Origin: an uncultured Bacillota bacterium | Lineage (GTDB): Bacteria > Bacillota > Clostridia > Peptostreptococcales > Anaerovoracaceae | DNA: 11,140 nt | Direction: 5' to 3' | Assembly: GCA_946410475.1 (NCBI GenBank) | Contig: CAMKAM010000035.1 | Location: 1-11,140, forward strand | Shown here: piece after piece, positions 1 through 6,662 of the stretch | Layout of the letters: every line of letters begins with the position of its first letter | Position numbering within the stretch: position 1 is the first letter of the stretch | Program-made: the position numbers and the translations under genes | The notes under the pieces: model-generated | What the model was told of the DNA's origin: nothing | Databases searched by the model: none | Seen by the model: only the letters and a program-made list of their open reading frames with translations

Positions 1-2
1 GC

Positions 3-1016
3 TGGAAGGATACTTTCAAAGATCTCGATGTCAAGAAGGATGGCACGAAGATCGAGATCAACGTGGGTGAAAAACCCGAAGATCCCGTATTCTTCATCTC
101 CGATCTTCTGATCCACCTTGCGGACGAGCAGATGGTCAAGAAGGCGGCGAAGGTGATAGAGGGCGAGGCTCTCGATATCATTGCGGCAAACAGACCGATC
201 AGGATCGAGAAGGATGAAAAAGAAGAAGGCGAAAAGAAGGCGGCTTCCGACGCTGTCAAGAAAGGTCTTCTGGACATACTTAAGAAAGAGTACGATATGG
301 ATGAAGAGGACTTCCTCTCTGCAGAGCTCGAGGTCGTTCCTGCGGGAAGGGCAAGAGAAGCCGGTTTCGACCGCAGCATGATCCTTTCGTACGGACAGGA
401 CGACAGAGTATGCTCTTACACATCGTACAAAGCGATGCTCGACACTGAAGAAGTGAAGCGCACGGCATGCTGCATCCTCGTCGATAAAGAGGAGATAGGA
501 AGCGTAGGCGCTACGGGAATGGAATCGAAGTTCTTCGAGAACACGGTACAGGAACTCCTCTTCCTGATGGGCAAAGAGGGCAGCCTGACTCTGAAGAGAT
601 GTCTCGAGAATTCGACGATGCTCTCGTCTGACGTTTCGAGCGCATTCGATCCGACATATGCTTCGAGCTTCGATAAGAAGAACGTTGCTTACCTCGGATG
701 CGGCATGGTGTTCAACAAGTTCAACGGCGCGAGAGGAAAGAGCGGTTCGAACGATGCCAACGCGGAATATATCGGAATGCTCCGCAGGATACTCGATGAG
801 GACGATGTCAACTTCCAGTTCGCCGAGCTCGGAAGAGTAGACCTCGGAGGCGGCGGCACGATCGCTTACATCCTGGCGCTCTACGGCATGAACGTCATCG
901 ACAGCGGTGTAGCTGTGCTTTCGATGCACTCGCCGTGGGAAGCGACCAGCAAGGCTGACGTTTATGAAACATACAGAGGATATCTTACATTCCTCAATAA
1001 GGCGGAGAGGATCTGA
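3..1016 (+). CDS. apeA: M18-family zinc aminopeptidase, C-terminal part (5' end outside window)
   Basis: The reading frame is open from the first bases of the window to TGA at 1014-1016, so the gene begins upstream; about 337 codons are present of a family that is usually about 430-460 residues. A GTG at 63 is only an internal valine. M18 enzymes are cytoplasmic metallo-aminopeptidases that remove N-terminal residues from peptides. Visible family marks, in order, are GQDDRVCSY (399-404 encode the Asp pair, one likely bridging the two metals), DKEEIGS (GAG GAG at 489-494, catalytic Glu then metal-binding Glu), SSDVSSAFDP (Asp at 630) and MHSPWEATSKAD (metal-binding His at 927). The first His ligand lies in the missing part. 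Between about 205 and 260 there is a Lys/Glu-rich stretch. The stop overlaps the rarA ATG by one base, which suggests cotranscription and coupled translation. The family is clear; substrate preference is not visible. Confidence 0.88.
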   Translation, partial: WKDTFKDLDVKKDGTKIEINVGEKPEDPVFFISDLLIHLADEQMVKKAAKVIEGEALDIIAANRPIRIEKDEKEEGEKKAASDAVKKGLLDILKKEYDMDEEDFLSAELEVVPAGRAREAGFDRSMILSYGQDDRVCSYTSYKAMLDTEEVKRTACCILVDKEEIGSVGATGMESKFFENTVQELLFLMGKEGSLTLKRCLENSTMLSSDVSSAFDPTYASSFDKKNVAYLGCGMVFNKFNGARGKSGSNDANAEYIGMLRRILDEDDVNFQFAELGRVDLGGGGTIAYILALYGMNVIDSGVAVLSMHSPWEATSKADVYETYRGYLTFLNKAERI

Positions 1017-2281
1017 TGATACCACTTTCGACACGGATGAGACCGGACGATCTTTCGGGATTCGTGGGCCAGCAGCATTTCATGTACAAAGGCTCGCTGC
1101 TTTATAACGCGATCGAGAACGGCTCGTTCGAGTCGGCGATCTTCTTCGGACCGTCGGGCAGCGGAAAGACGACGCTCGCGCGCATAGTCGCGAAAAAACT
1201 TGACGCGGGCTTCGTTGAGATAAACGCTTCCCAGACCGGCATCAAGGATCTGAAAGCTCTGATAGACAGGGCGAGAGACAAGTTCTACGGACTGCAGAAA
1301 GAGAGCACGTTCGTATATGTCGACGAGATCCACAGATGGAACAAACTACAGCAGGATACCCTTCTCAACGCGCTTGAGGAGGGCATCTTGAGGTTCATCG
1401 GCAGTACGACGGAGAACCCGTATTTCTCGATAAACAACGCGATCCTCTCGAGGGTCAGGCTGATATACGAATTCAGACGGCTTTCCGATGACGATATACT
1501 GACGCTTCTTGAGAGGACCTTGAAAGACAGGGAGCGTGGATTCGGCGCGCTTGAAGTATCATACGACGAGAAGGCGCTCTCGGCTCTTGCTTCTATCTCG
1601 AACGGAGACGCAAGAGTCGCCCTCGACGCTTTGGGCTTCATCATCGACAACATGGATGACGACAGGACGATCGATCTTTCGATAGTCGAGGAAGCGACAC
1701 AGAGGAAGGCAACTTTCTACAACAGGCGCGATGACAAATACGATCTGTATTCGGCTCTTCAGAAGTCGATAAGGGGAAGCGACCCGGATGCGGCCGTCCA
1801 TTACCTTGCACGCCTCATCGAGGGCGGAGAGGATGAGATGACGATCGCCAGACGTATCCTCGTGATAGCGAGCGAGGATATAGGGATGGCTTATCCGCAG
1901 GCGGTCAGCGTCGTCGTATCCTGCGTAGAGGCAGCGAAGATGGTCGGCCTTCCGGAGGCGAGGATCAATTTTGCCCATGCGGTGATACTGCTTGCTTCTT
2001 CGCCGAAGTCGAACTCTGCCGCTGTAGCTATCGACGAGGCGCTCGGAGACCTTTCGTCCGGCAGATACGATGAGGTGCCGGATCATCTCAGGGATTCGCA
2101 CTACAAAGGAGCGGAAAAGCGGGGATTCGGTATAGGATACAAATACCCGCATGATTACGGCGGGTATGTCGAGCAGCAGTACCTCCCCGACAATCTCGTG
2201 GGAGCCAACTATTACAGACCTACGGAGAATGGTTCGGAGGCGCAGTTCAAAAAATATCTTGAAAGGATCGGGAAGAAATGA
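1016..2281 (+). CDS. rarA: RarA/MgsA-type AAA+ ATPase, replication-associated recombination protein A
   Basis: A 421-residue AAA+ ATPase of the clamp-loader clade. Family members act at stalled replication forks and single-stranded DNA gaps together with SSB and recombination proteins. Walker A is GPSGSGKT (45-52), Walker B is VDEIHRWNK (about 102-110), and sensor 1 is GSTTENP (129-135), followed by a Ser-Arg of the arginine-finger type (AILSR). The C-terminal RarA/MgsA tetramerisation domain is recognisable from ASEDIGMAYPQA (285 onward) and YKYPHDYGGYVEQQYLPD near the end. Length is near the usual 420-450. Small departures from the common pattern are Ser for Pro in Walker A and Trp for Phe after DEIHR. 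The start ATG overlaps the preceding TGA by one base and follows GGAGAGG (about 1004-1010). Its own stop overlaps the next start as ATGA (2278-2281), so it sits in the middle of a tightly coupled operon. Confidence 0.93.
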   Translation: MIPLSTRMRPDDLSGFVGQQHFMYKGSLLYNAIENGSFESAIFFGPSGSGKTTLARIVAKKLDAGFVEINASQTGIKDLKALIDRARDKFYGLQKESTFVYVDEIHRWNKLQQDTLLNALEEGILRFIGSTTENPYFSINNAILSRVRLIYEFRRLSDDDILTLLERTLKDRERGFGALEVSYDEKALSALASISNGDARVALDALGFIIDNMDDDRTIDLSIVEEATQRKATFYNRRDDKYDLYSALQKSIRGSDPDAAVHYLARLIEGGEDEMTIARRILVIASEDIGMAYPQAVSVVVSCVEAAKMVGLPEARINFAHAVILLASSPKSNSAAVAIDEALGDLSSGRYDEVPDHLRDSHYKGAEKRGFGIGYKYPHDYGGYVEQQYLPDNLVGANYYRPTENGSEAQFKKYLERIGKK

Positions 2282-4281
2282 CAGAAGTGATAACGTCACC
2301 GAAGGCGGGTTTCTGCTTTGGCGTAAAAAAGGCGATAGACCTCGCCGTCAGCGCGGCAAAGGGCGCTGAAAAAGACGAGAACGGAAACTGCGGGATATAT
2401 ACATGCGGGATGCTTATCCACAACAAACGTGTGGAGAAAGACCTCGCGGATCTTGGAATAGGAAGGGTCGACGATCTTGCCGAGGCTCCCGCCGGGGCAA
2501 GGATAATAGTCAGATCGCACGGAGAACCGAAGAGGTTCTACGACAAGGCGGAGAAACTCGGCCTCGAGCTGATGGATGCGACGTGCCCGTTCGTAAAAAG
2601 GATCCACGACCTGGTGAGGAACGCGACCGATGAAGGAAAGAGAGTCATCATCATCGGTGACCCCTCGCATCCGGAGGTTATAGGTATCAGCGGATGGTGC
2701 GACGATCAGGCGGTGATACTGTCATCGGCGGAGGAAGCAGGCGCTTACGCGGAGAACGTTTCCCCGGACGGGACTGAAGATACAGTAGTGGTTTCGCAGA
2801 CGACGATGAGGCAGGACGTGTTCGATGAGATCGTCAGGATCATCGATCCGGACGGCAGAATGGAGATACATAATACGATCTGCAGCGCTACTGAAGACAG
2901 ACAAAAGGGATGCGCCAAGACAGCAAAAGACGTCGAGGCAATGGTCGTTATCGGTGACAAGGCGAGCTCCAATACGAAGAAACTGTATGAGATAGCCTCA
3001 AAATATTGCAAAAACACGTTTTTTGTTGAAAATATGTCAGATTTGTCATTGAAAGAGTTAAAAAAATATAATAGAATAGGTGTTGCGGCAGGTGCATCGA
3101 CGCCTGACTACGCAATTAAGGAGGTTACATCAAGCATGAGTGAAAAATTCACTGACGAAGGTCTGACAATGGCCGATTTCATGGGAGAGATCGAAAAATC
3201 CCTGAGATTGCCGAAAGGCGGAGAACTGGTCACAGGTAAAGTGCACCAGGTTACAGACAAGGAAATCATCGTAAACCTTGGCTGCAAAAAAGACGGTATC
3301 ATTCCGTTGGATGAGATATCACTTGAAGAAGGACAAACGCTCACACAGCTCTTCAAAGAAGGCGATGAGATCCAGGCTAAAGTCCTCAAGACGGACGATG
3401 GCGACGGAACGATATTGCTGTCGAGAAAGAAACTGGAAGCCAGCGAGCACTGGGAAGAGATCAACCGCGCGTATGAGAACAAAGAACTCATCGACGTTGA
3501 AGTCACAAGACAGGTCAACGGCGGCGTGATCGCTCTGTACAAAGAGGTTTCCGGATTTATTCCTCTGTCACAGTTGTCGGACAGGTTCGTGGAAGACTCT
3601 TCGGAATTCGTTGGACAGACTCTCACAGTCAAAGTATCGAGAGTCGATCCCAGAAGAGGCAAGGCCGTATTCTCGCACAAGGCTTATCTCAATGAAGAGC
3701 GTCAGAAGGCTCTTGAGAAGGTCTGGGCAAACATCAATGTCGGCGACATCGTAGAAGGTACGGTAATGCGCTTCACGGACTATGGTGCTTTCGTAGATAT
3801 AGGCGGCATCGACGGTCTTCTCCACATCTCGGAGATTTCCTGGGGCAAACTCAAGCACCCGAAGGAAGTTCTCGAGATCGGACAGAAGATCTCGGTCAAG
3901 ATCCTTTCAATGAACGAGGAAAAGGGAAAGATCTCCCTCGGACTCAAGCAGACTATCCCCGAGCCGTGGACAGTCATCGACGAGAACTACGAAGTTGGAC
4001 AGATCGTCGAAGGAAAGGTCGTACAGATCAAAGAATACGGATGCTTTGTTGAACTCGAGCCGGGTCTCGATGGTCTCGTACATATCTCTGAGATCAAGAA
4101 CGAGCGCGTAGCTGATATCAACGAAGAACTCTCGGTAGGCGAGAAGGTCAATGCTAAGATCCTCGAGATCGACAAGGAGAGAAAGAGAATCTCGCTTTCG
4201 ATCAAAGAGACTCTGAACATGGAGCCTGAAGTCGAAGAGGCACCCGAAGCTGCTGAAGAAGAGGCTGCTGAGGAAGAATAA
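2278..4281 (+). CDS. ispH: IspH (HMBPP reductase) fused to ribosomal protein S1-like protein with four S1 domains
   Basis: A 667-residue two-part protein. Residues 1 to about 285 are IspH/LytB, the [4Fe-4S] enzyme that reduces HMBPP to IPP and DMAPP in the last step of the MEP isoprenoid pathway. The three cluster cysteines are C13 (GFCFGV), C103 (DATCPFV) and C202 (NTICSATEDRQ). The active-site His and Glu lie in HPEVIG (H131, E133), with SHGE at 80-83 and SQTT after residue 170. The second part holds four S1 RNA-binding domains at roughly 317-386, 404-473, 488-558 and 573-645, then an acidic Glu/Ala tail. The IspH-S1 fusion is known in Clostridia and relatives, where the S1 part is annotated as ribosomal protein S1; four domains fit the Firmicutes type rather than the six of E. 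coli. The frame is unbroken across the seam. Internal expression signals at the seam (3019-3138) suggest a separate S1 product as well. The start overlaps the rarA stop (ATGA); a hairpin terminator follows. Confidence 0.95.
   Translation: MTEVITSPKAGFCFGVKKAIDLAVSAAKGAEKDENGNCGIYTCGMLIHNKRVEKDLADLGIGRVDDLAEAPAGARIIVRSHGEPKRFYDKAEKLGLELMDATCPFVKRIHDLVRNATDEGKRVIIIGDPSHPEVIGISGWCDDQAVILSSAEEAGAYAENVSPDGTEDTVVVSQTTMRQDVFDEIVRIIDPDGRMEIHNTICSATEDRQKGCAKTAKDVEAMVVIGDKASSNTKKLYEIASKYCKNTFFVENMSDLSLKELKKYNRIGVAAGASTPDYAIKEVTSSMSEKFTDEGLTMADFMGEIEKSLRLPKGGELVTGKVHQVTDKEIIVNLGCKKDGIIPLDEISLEEGQTLTQLFKEGDEIQAKVLKTDDGDGTILLSRKKLEASEHWEEINRAYENKELIDVEVTRQVNGGVIALYKEVSGFIPLSQLSDRFVEDSSEFVGQTLTVKVSRVDPRRGKAVFSHKAYLNEERQKALEKVWANINVGDIVEGTVMRFTDYGAFVDIGGIDGLLHISEISWGKLKHPKEVLEIGQKISVKILSMNEEKGKISLGLKQTIPEPWTVIDENYEVGQIVEGKVVQIKEYGCFVELEPGLDGLVHISEIKNERVADINEELSVGEKVNAKILEIDKERKRISLSIKETLNMEPEVEEAPEAAEEEAAEEE
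3043..3072 (+). promoter_or_regulatory. Candidate sigma-A promoter inside ispH, driving the S1 half
   Basis: TTGTCA at 3043-3048 (5 of 6 to TTGACA) and a perfect TATAAT at 3067-3072 are separated by 18 bp. Upstream, about 3019-3042 is rich in A and T runs like an UP element. The predicted transcription start is near 3079, giving a leader of about 57 bases before ATG 3136. The region encodes the conserved C-terminal part of IspH, so it serves two purposes, and it uses TTG, TTA, TCA and ATA codons that are uncommon in the surrounding GC-richer coding sequence. Confidence 0.6.
3118..3138 (+). promoter_or_regulatory. Internal ribosome binding site and start codon for the S1 half
   Basis: AAGGAGG (3118-3124) then 11 bases then ATG (3136-3138), in frame with the fusion. 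The SD bases encode Lys281-Glu282-Val283 at the last strand of IspH. A small hairpin can form just upstream (3089-3094 with 3101-3106, six pairs including one G-T) and leaves the SD free. Confidence 0.6.
3136..4281 (+). CDS. rpsA: Possible separately translated S1 protein from an internal in-frame start of the IspH-S1 fusion
   Basis: Internal ATG at 3136 is codon 287 of the fusion and lies just after the IspH core ends (GASTPDYAIKEV). It is preceded by AAGGAGG at 3118-3124, one of the strongest SD sequences in the window, with an 11-base gap, which is longer than the usual 5-9. Initiation here would give 381 residues holding all four S1 domains and the acidic tail, the size of a stand-alone short S1 protein. 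The opening MSEKFTDEGLTMADF followed by EIEKS looks like a natural S1 N-terminus. Arg codon choice changes at this point: by eye, the first 286 codons have 7 AGG, 5 AGA and 1 CGT, while the S1 part has 8 AGA, 1 AGG, 3 CGC and 1 CGT. The sequence shows the start signals; that they are used is inference. The alternative is that only the fused polypeptide is made and the SD-like run is chance from Lys-Glu-Val codons. Confidence 0.55.
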   Translation: MSEKFTDEGLTMADFMGEIEKSLRLPKGGELVTGKVHQVTDKEIIVNLGCKKDGIIPLDEISLEEGQTLTQLFKEGDEIQAKVLKTDDGDGTILLSRKKLEASEHWEEINRAYENKELIDVEVTRQVNGGVIALYKEVSGFIPLSQLSDRFVEDSSEFVGQTLTVKVSRVDPRRGKAVFSHKAYLNEERQKALEKVWANINVGDIVEGTVMRFTDYGAFVDIGGIDGLLHISEISWGKLKHPKEVLEIGQKISVKILSMNEEKGKISLGLKQTIPEPWTVIDENYEVGQIVEGKVVQIKEYGCFVELEPGLDGLVHISEIKNERVADINEELSVGEKVNAKILEIDKERKRISLSIKETLNMEPEVEEAPEAAEEEAAEEE

Positions 4282-4299
4282 TCAGATATGATGATCATG

Positions 4300-4334
4300 A
4301 CCGGCAGGCGGCAAAGGCCGTCCGCCGGTTTTGT
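4300..4334 (+). terminator. Rho-independent terminator after the ispH-S1 gene
   Basis: A GC-rich hairpin begins 18 bases after the stop codon. Arms at 4300-4311 and 4318-4329 pair over about 11 bp with single bulges at A4306 and T4321, a 6-base loop, and then TTTTGTGTT. The U-tract is short, so partial read-through into the next gene is plausible. Confidence 0.75.
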
Positions 4335-4354
4335 GTTATCAGCATGTTGACCGT

Positions 4355-4361
4355 GGAGGAG
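4355..4361 (+). promoter_or_regulatory. Ribosome binding site that fixes the hydrolase start
   Basis: GGAGGAG lies 6 bases before ATG 4368. It favours that start over the in-frame ATG at 4344, which has no SD. Confidence 0.75.
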
Positions 4362-4367
4362 AAAAAG

Positions 4368-4967
4368 ATGGACAAGATCATACCGGAAAAGACCGCTGTC
4401 CTGGTGATAGATATGCAGAAGGCTTTTGTAGAGCCGGGCGCGGCGCTCTGCATCGCAGGAGCAAAGAAGACCGTGCCTGCGATCATATCTTTCACTGACC
4501 GGGCGCGTGAAGCGGGGGCATCGATCGTATGGGTCACTCGCAGCTACGAGGCTGACGGAAGCAACATGGAGATACCAAGGCGCAGAGACCTTGAGGCAAG
4601 AGGTCTTATGGGCGTGCTTGCTCCCGGCACGACCGGTATCGACAGCATAGAGGATGCGGAAGGGCTCGAGCCGAAAGACGAAGATGTCAGGATCGTTAAG
4701 CCGAGATTCAGCGCTTTCTTCGGGACGGAACTGCTGAAGATAATAAAGGAACGGGGGATCGACACGGTCATACTGACAGGGACGACGACGCCGAACTGCA
4801 TCAGGACTACAGCGTATGACGGGATCTCATATGATCTGCGCACTATCGCAGCGGAGGACTGCTGTTCCTCGGCGACCGATGATATCCAGAAGGCGAACAT
4901 GGATGACATGAGGCGTATCGGCGTAGAGATAGCAGGGAGCGAAGAATTGCTGGACTGCTTTGGATAA
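4368..4967 (+). CDS. Isochorismatase-family cysteine hydrolase, substrate unknown
   Basis: A 199-residue cytosolic hydrolase of the isochorismatase/nicotinamidase superfamily. The Asp-Lys-Cys triad is visible: D15 in VLVIDMQ, K111 in VKPRFSAFFGTEL and C144 in GTTTPNCIRTTAYD, with the TT before PNC fitting the usual cis-peptide region. Family members cleave nicotinamide, N-carbamoyl compounds, isochorismate or ureido substrates; this sequence does not let me choose. I take ATG 4368 as the start because GGAGGAG (4355-4361) sits 6 bases before it and the protein then opens directly into the family's first strand. An in-frame ATG at 4344 would add eight residues but has no SD and lies just after the terminator U-tract. 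No convincing promoter is seen between the terminator and the gene, so it probably depends on read-through. It ends at the terminator shared with convergent recN. Confidence 0.85.
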   Translation: MDKIIPEKTAVLVIDMQKAFVEPGAALCIAGAKKTVPAIISFTDRAREAGASIVWVTRSYEADGSNMEIPRRRDLEARGLMGVLAPGTTGIDSIEDAEGLEPKDEDVRIVKPRFSAFFGTELLKIIKERGIDTVILTGTTTPNCIRTTAYDGISYDLRTIAAEDCCSSATDDIQKANMDDMRRIGVEIAGSEELLDCFG

Positions 4968-4985
4968 AGAGCGATAACAGTCAAG

Positions 4986-5016
4986 AAAAAAGCAGGTCTG
5001 ATAAAGACCTGCTTTT
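4986..5016. terminator. Bidirectional terminator between convergent hydrolase and recN genes
   Basis: A perfect 12-bp stem (4988-4999 with 5005-5016, arm AAAAGCAGGTCT) closes a 5-base loop GATAA. The arm ends give a T-run on each strand: TTTT on the plus strand, and six T on the minus strand after recN. It lies 20 bases after the hydrolase stop (plus) and 17 bases after the recN stop (minus). Confidence 0.92.
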
Positions 5017-5033
5017 ATGGTTATCATTTTCGG

Positions 5034-6662
5034 CTATTTCACATGTGTTGCGATAGCGATCATTTCCTTCGCGCTCGCGAGCGTTATATCCGAGATGTTG
5101 ATACCTGCGAGCAGACGGGCGATCTCGGTGATCTTCTCGTTGTCCGAGAGGTGGCTCATGGTCGTATATGTGCGCTCTGAGTCAGCCGATTTCTCGATCC
5201 TGTAGTTGTGATCTGCAGCCGCAGCTATCGGCGGAAGGTGAGTGATGCAGATGATCTGATGGTTCTGCGCGATCTGGCTGAGTTCCTTGGATACGATAGC
5301 CGCTGTCTCGCCGCTGATGCCGGAGTCGATCTCGTCGAATATCATAGTGTCGATGCCGTCGTACTCGCCGATGACCTTCTTGAAGGCGAGCATTATCCTG
5401 GACATTTCACCGCCGGAAGCTATCTTCGAAAGTGGCTTCAGCGGTTCGCCCGTATTCGGGCTGATGAGGAACTCTACGATATCCGTCCCGTTGGGATCAT
5501 ACTCTTCCTTCGTGCTGAAACTGATAGAGAAGTTGGACTCGGTGAAGTTGAGGTTCTCGAGTTCGTCCTGGATCTTCGACTGGAGATTGTAAGCAGACGA
5601 GTGGCGGAGCCTGCTGAGGCTCTCAGTCTCGTTCTTGAGCATCTCTTCGATCCTGGATTTTTCAAGACGTCTTGAATCGACATCGGCCTCGATGTCGGCA
5701 AGGTCGAGGAGCTCGTGCTCCATCTTGTCCTTGTAGTTGAGGATCTCGTCTATAGTCTCTCCGTATTTCGCTTTCAGTTCACCTATGAAATAGAGCCTGT
5801 CGTTCAGTTCCTCGATCCTTTCGCGGTTGAAGACGATCCTGTCTCTCGTATCGCGTATCCTGTTTGCGATGTCCTCAAAGCGGTAGTAGAAGTCGCTGAT
5901 CTCATCTTCGAAGCCTGCTGCGTCTCTTGAGAGACCGGATATCTCTTTGATAGGAGTGATGACGTCGTCTAGCCTGTCGAGAGCCGAGCCTTCTCTTGCG
6001 TAAGCGTTGTTGAAAGCACGGTCAAGAGCTCCGTAGATCTGCTCGTTGTTCTCCATGATCTCGAGTTCTTCTTTGTGGCGTTCATCTTCGCCGACCAGGA
6101 GACCGGCTTTTTCTATCTCATCTATCCTGTAGCGGAGATACTCCTTCTGCTGGTCTACGTTCTCAGCTTTCTGCTCTGCTTCCGAAAGACGGCGGCAGGC
6201 GTCGATATAGTTGTCGTAGTATTCCGCGACTTTTTTCTTGATCGGAGCGATGGCTCCTTTCTCGTAAGCGTCGACAAGTTTGAGATGGTTCTCGACTTTG
6301 AGAAGCGACTGGTTGTCGTACTGGCCATGGATGTCGGCAAGTTTTGCTGTCAGTTCCTGGAGCTCGCCCAGGGTGACGATGCGGTCGTCGATGCGGCACA
6401 TGTTCTTGCCGGAATTTGAGATCTCACGGGTGATGAGGATGTCGTTGTTGTTATGTTCACAAACCATCTGTATGATGGCTCTTTCACTGCCTGTCCTTAC
6501 GAACGAACTGTCAGCGCGCGAACCGAGGGCAAGACTGAGAGCTTCGACGAAAACGGATTTGCCTGCGCCTGTCTCGCCTGTGATGACATTCAGCCCCTTA
6601 TGGAGATCGATATCGATATTTTCTATCGTAGCCAGATCTTTGATGCTGATATGAGTGATCAT
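5034..6662 (-). CDS. recN: DNA repair protein RecN (SMC-like ATPase)
   Basis: A 542-residue SMC-family ATPase that gathers at DNA double-strand breaks and supports RecA-dependent repair. Walker A is GETGAGKS (29-36). A long charged coiled-coil region with many Glu/Arg/Lys heptads fills roughly 150-370. The ABC signature is ASGGEMSR (S416-S421 plus flanks) and Walker B is IFDEIDSGISG (D443, E444). After it come the H-loop region CITHLPPIAA and a conserved C-terminus. Family length is usually 550-570, so this is complete and slightly short in the coiled coil. The start ATG follows AAGGAG (plus 6671-6676) with an 8-base gap and shares one base with the argR stop (TAATG). It is therefore probably cotranscribed and coupled with argR, the common Firmicutes arrangement. 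Confidence 0.96.
   Translation of the reverse strand: MITHISIKDLATIENIDIDLHKGLNVITGETGAGKSVFVEALSLALGSRADSSFVRTGSERAIIQMVCEHNNNDILITREISNSGKNMCRIDDRIVTLGELQELTAKLADIHGQYDNQSLLKVENHLKLVDAYEKGAIAPIKKKVAEYYDNYIDACRRLSEAEQKAENVDQQKEYLRYRIDEIEKAGLLVGEDERHKEELEIMENNEQIYGALDRAFNNAYAREGSALDRLDDVITPIKEISGLSRDAAGFEDEISDFYYRFEDIANRIRDTRDRIVFNRERIEELNDRLYFIGELKAKYGETIDEILNYKDKMEHELLDLADIEADVDSRRLEKSRIEEMLKNETESLSRLRHSSAYNLQSKIQDELENLNFTESNFSISFSTKEEYDPNGTDIVEFLISPNTGEPLKPLSKIASGGEMSRIMLAFKKVIGEYDGIDTMIFDEIDSGISGETAAIVSKELSQIAQNHQIICITHLPPIAAAADHNYRIEKSADSERTYTTMSHLSDNEKITEIARLLAGINISDITLASAKEMIAIATHVK

Noticed and set aside
63..65. GTG as the start of the aminopeptidase.
   Set aside because: The frame is open back to the window edge and the peptide upstream continues plausibly; the M18 N-terminal part with its first metal-binding His must lie upstream.
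1559..2299. Long antisense open frame (246 codons) opposite rarA.
   Set aside because: It is the complement of a well-supported gene, has no recognisable domain or SD, and its composition follows from the codon bias of rarA.
3060..3072. A run of seven A followed by TATAATAG inside ispH could be a frameshift site giving a shorter IspH.
   Set aside because: A -1 slip would stop at once and cut off the conserved GASTP region of IspH, so the product would likely be dead. The AT-rich stretch is better explained as a -10 promoter element.
3108..3680. Antisense open frame (190 codons) opposite the S1 domains.
   Set aside because: Ser/Leu/Pro-rich mirror of the S1 coding sequence with no family resemblance.
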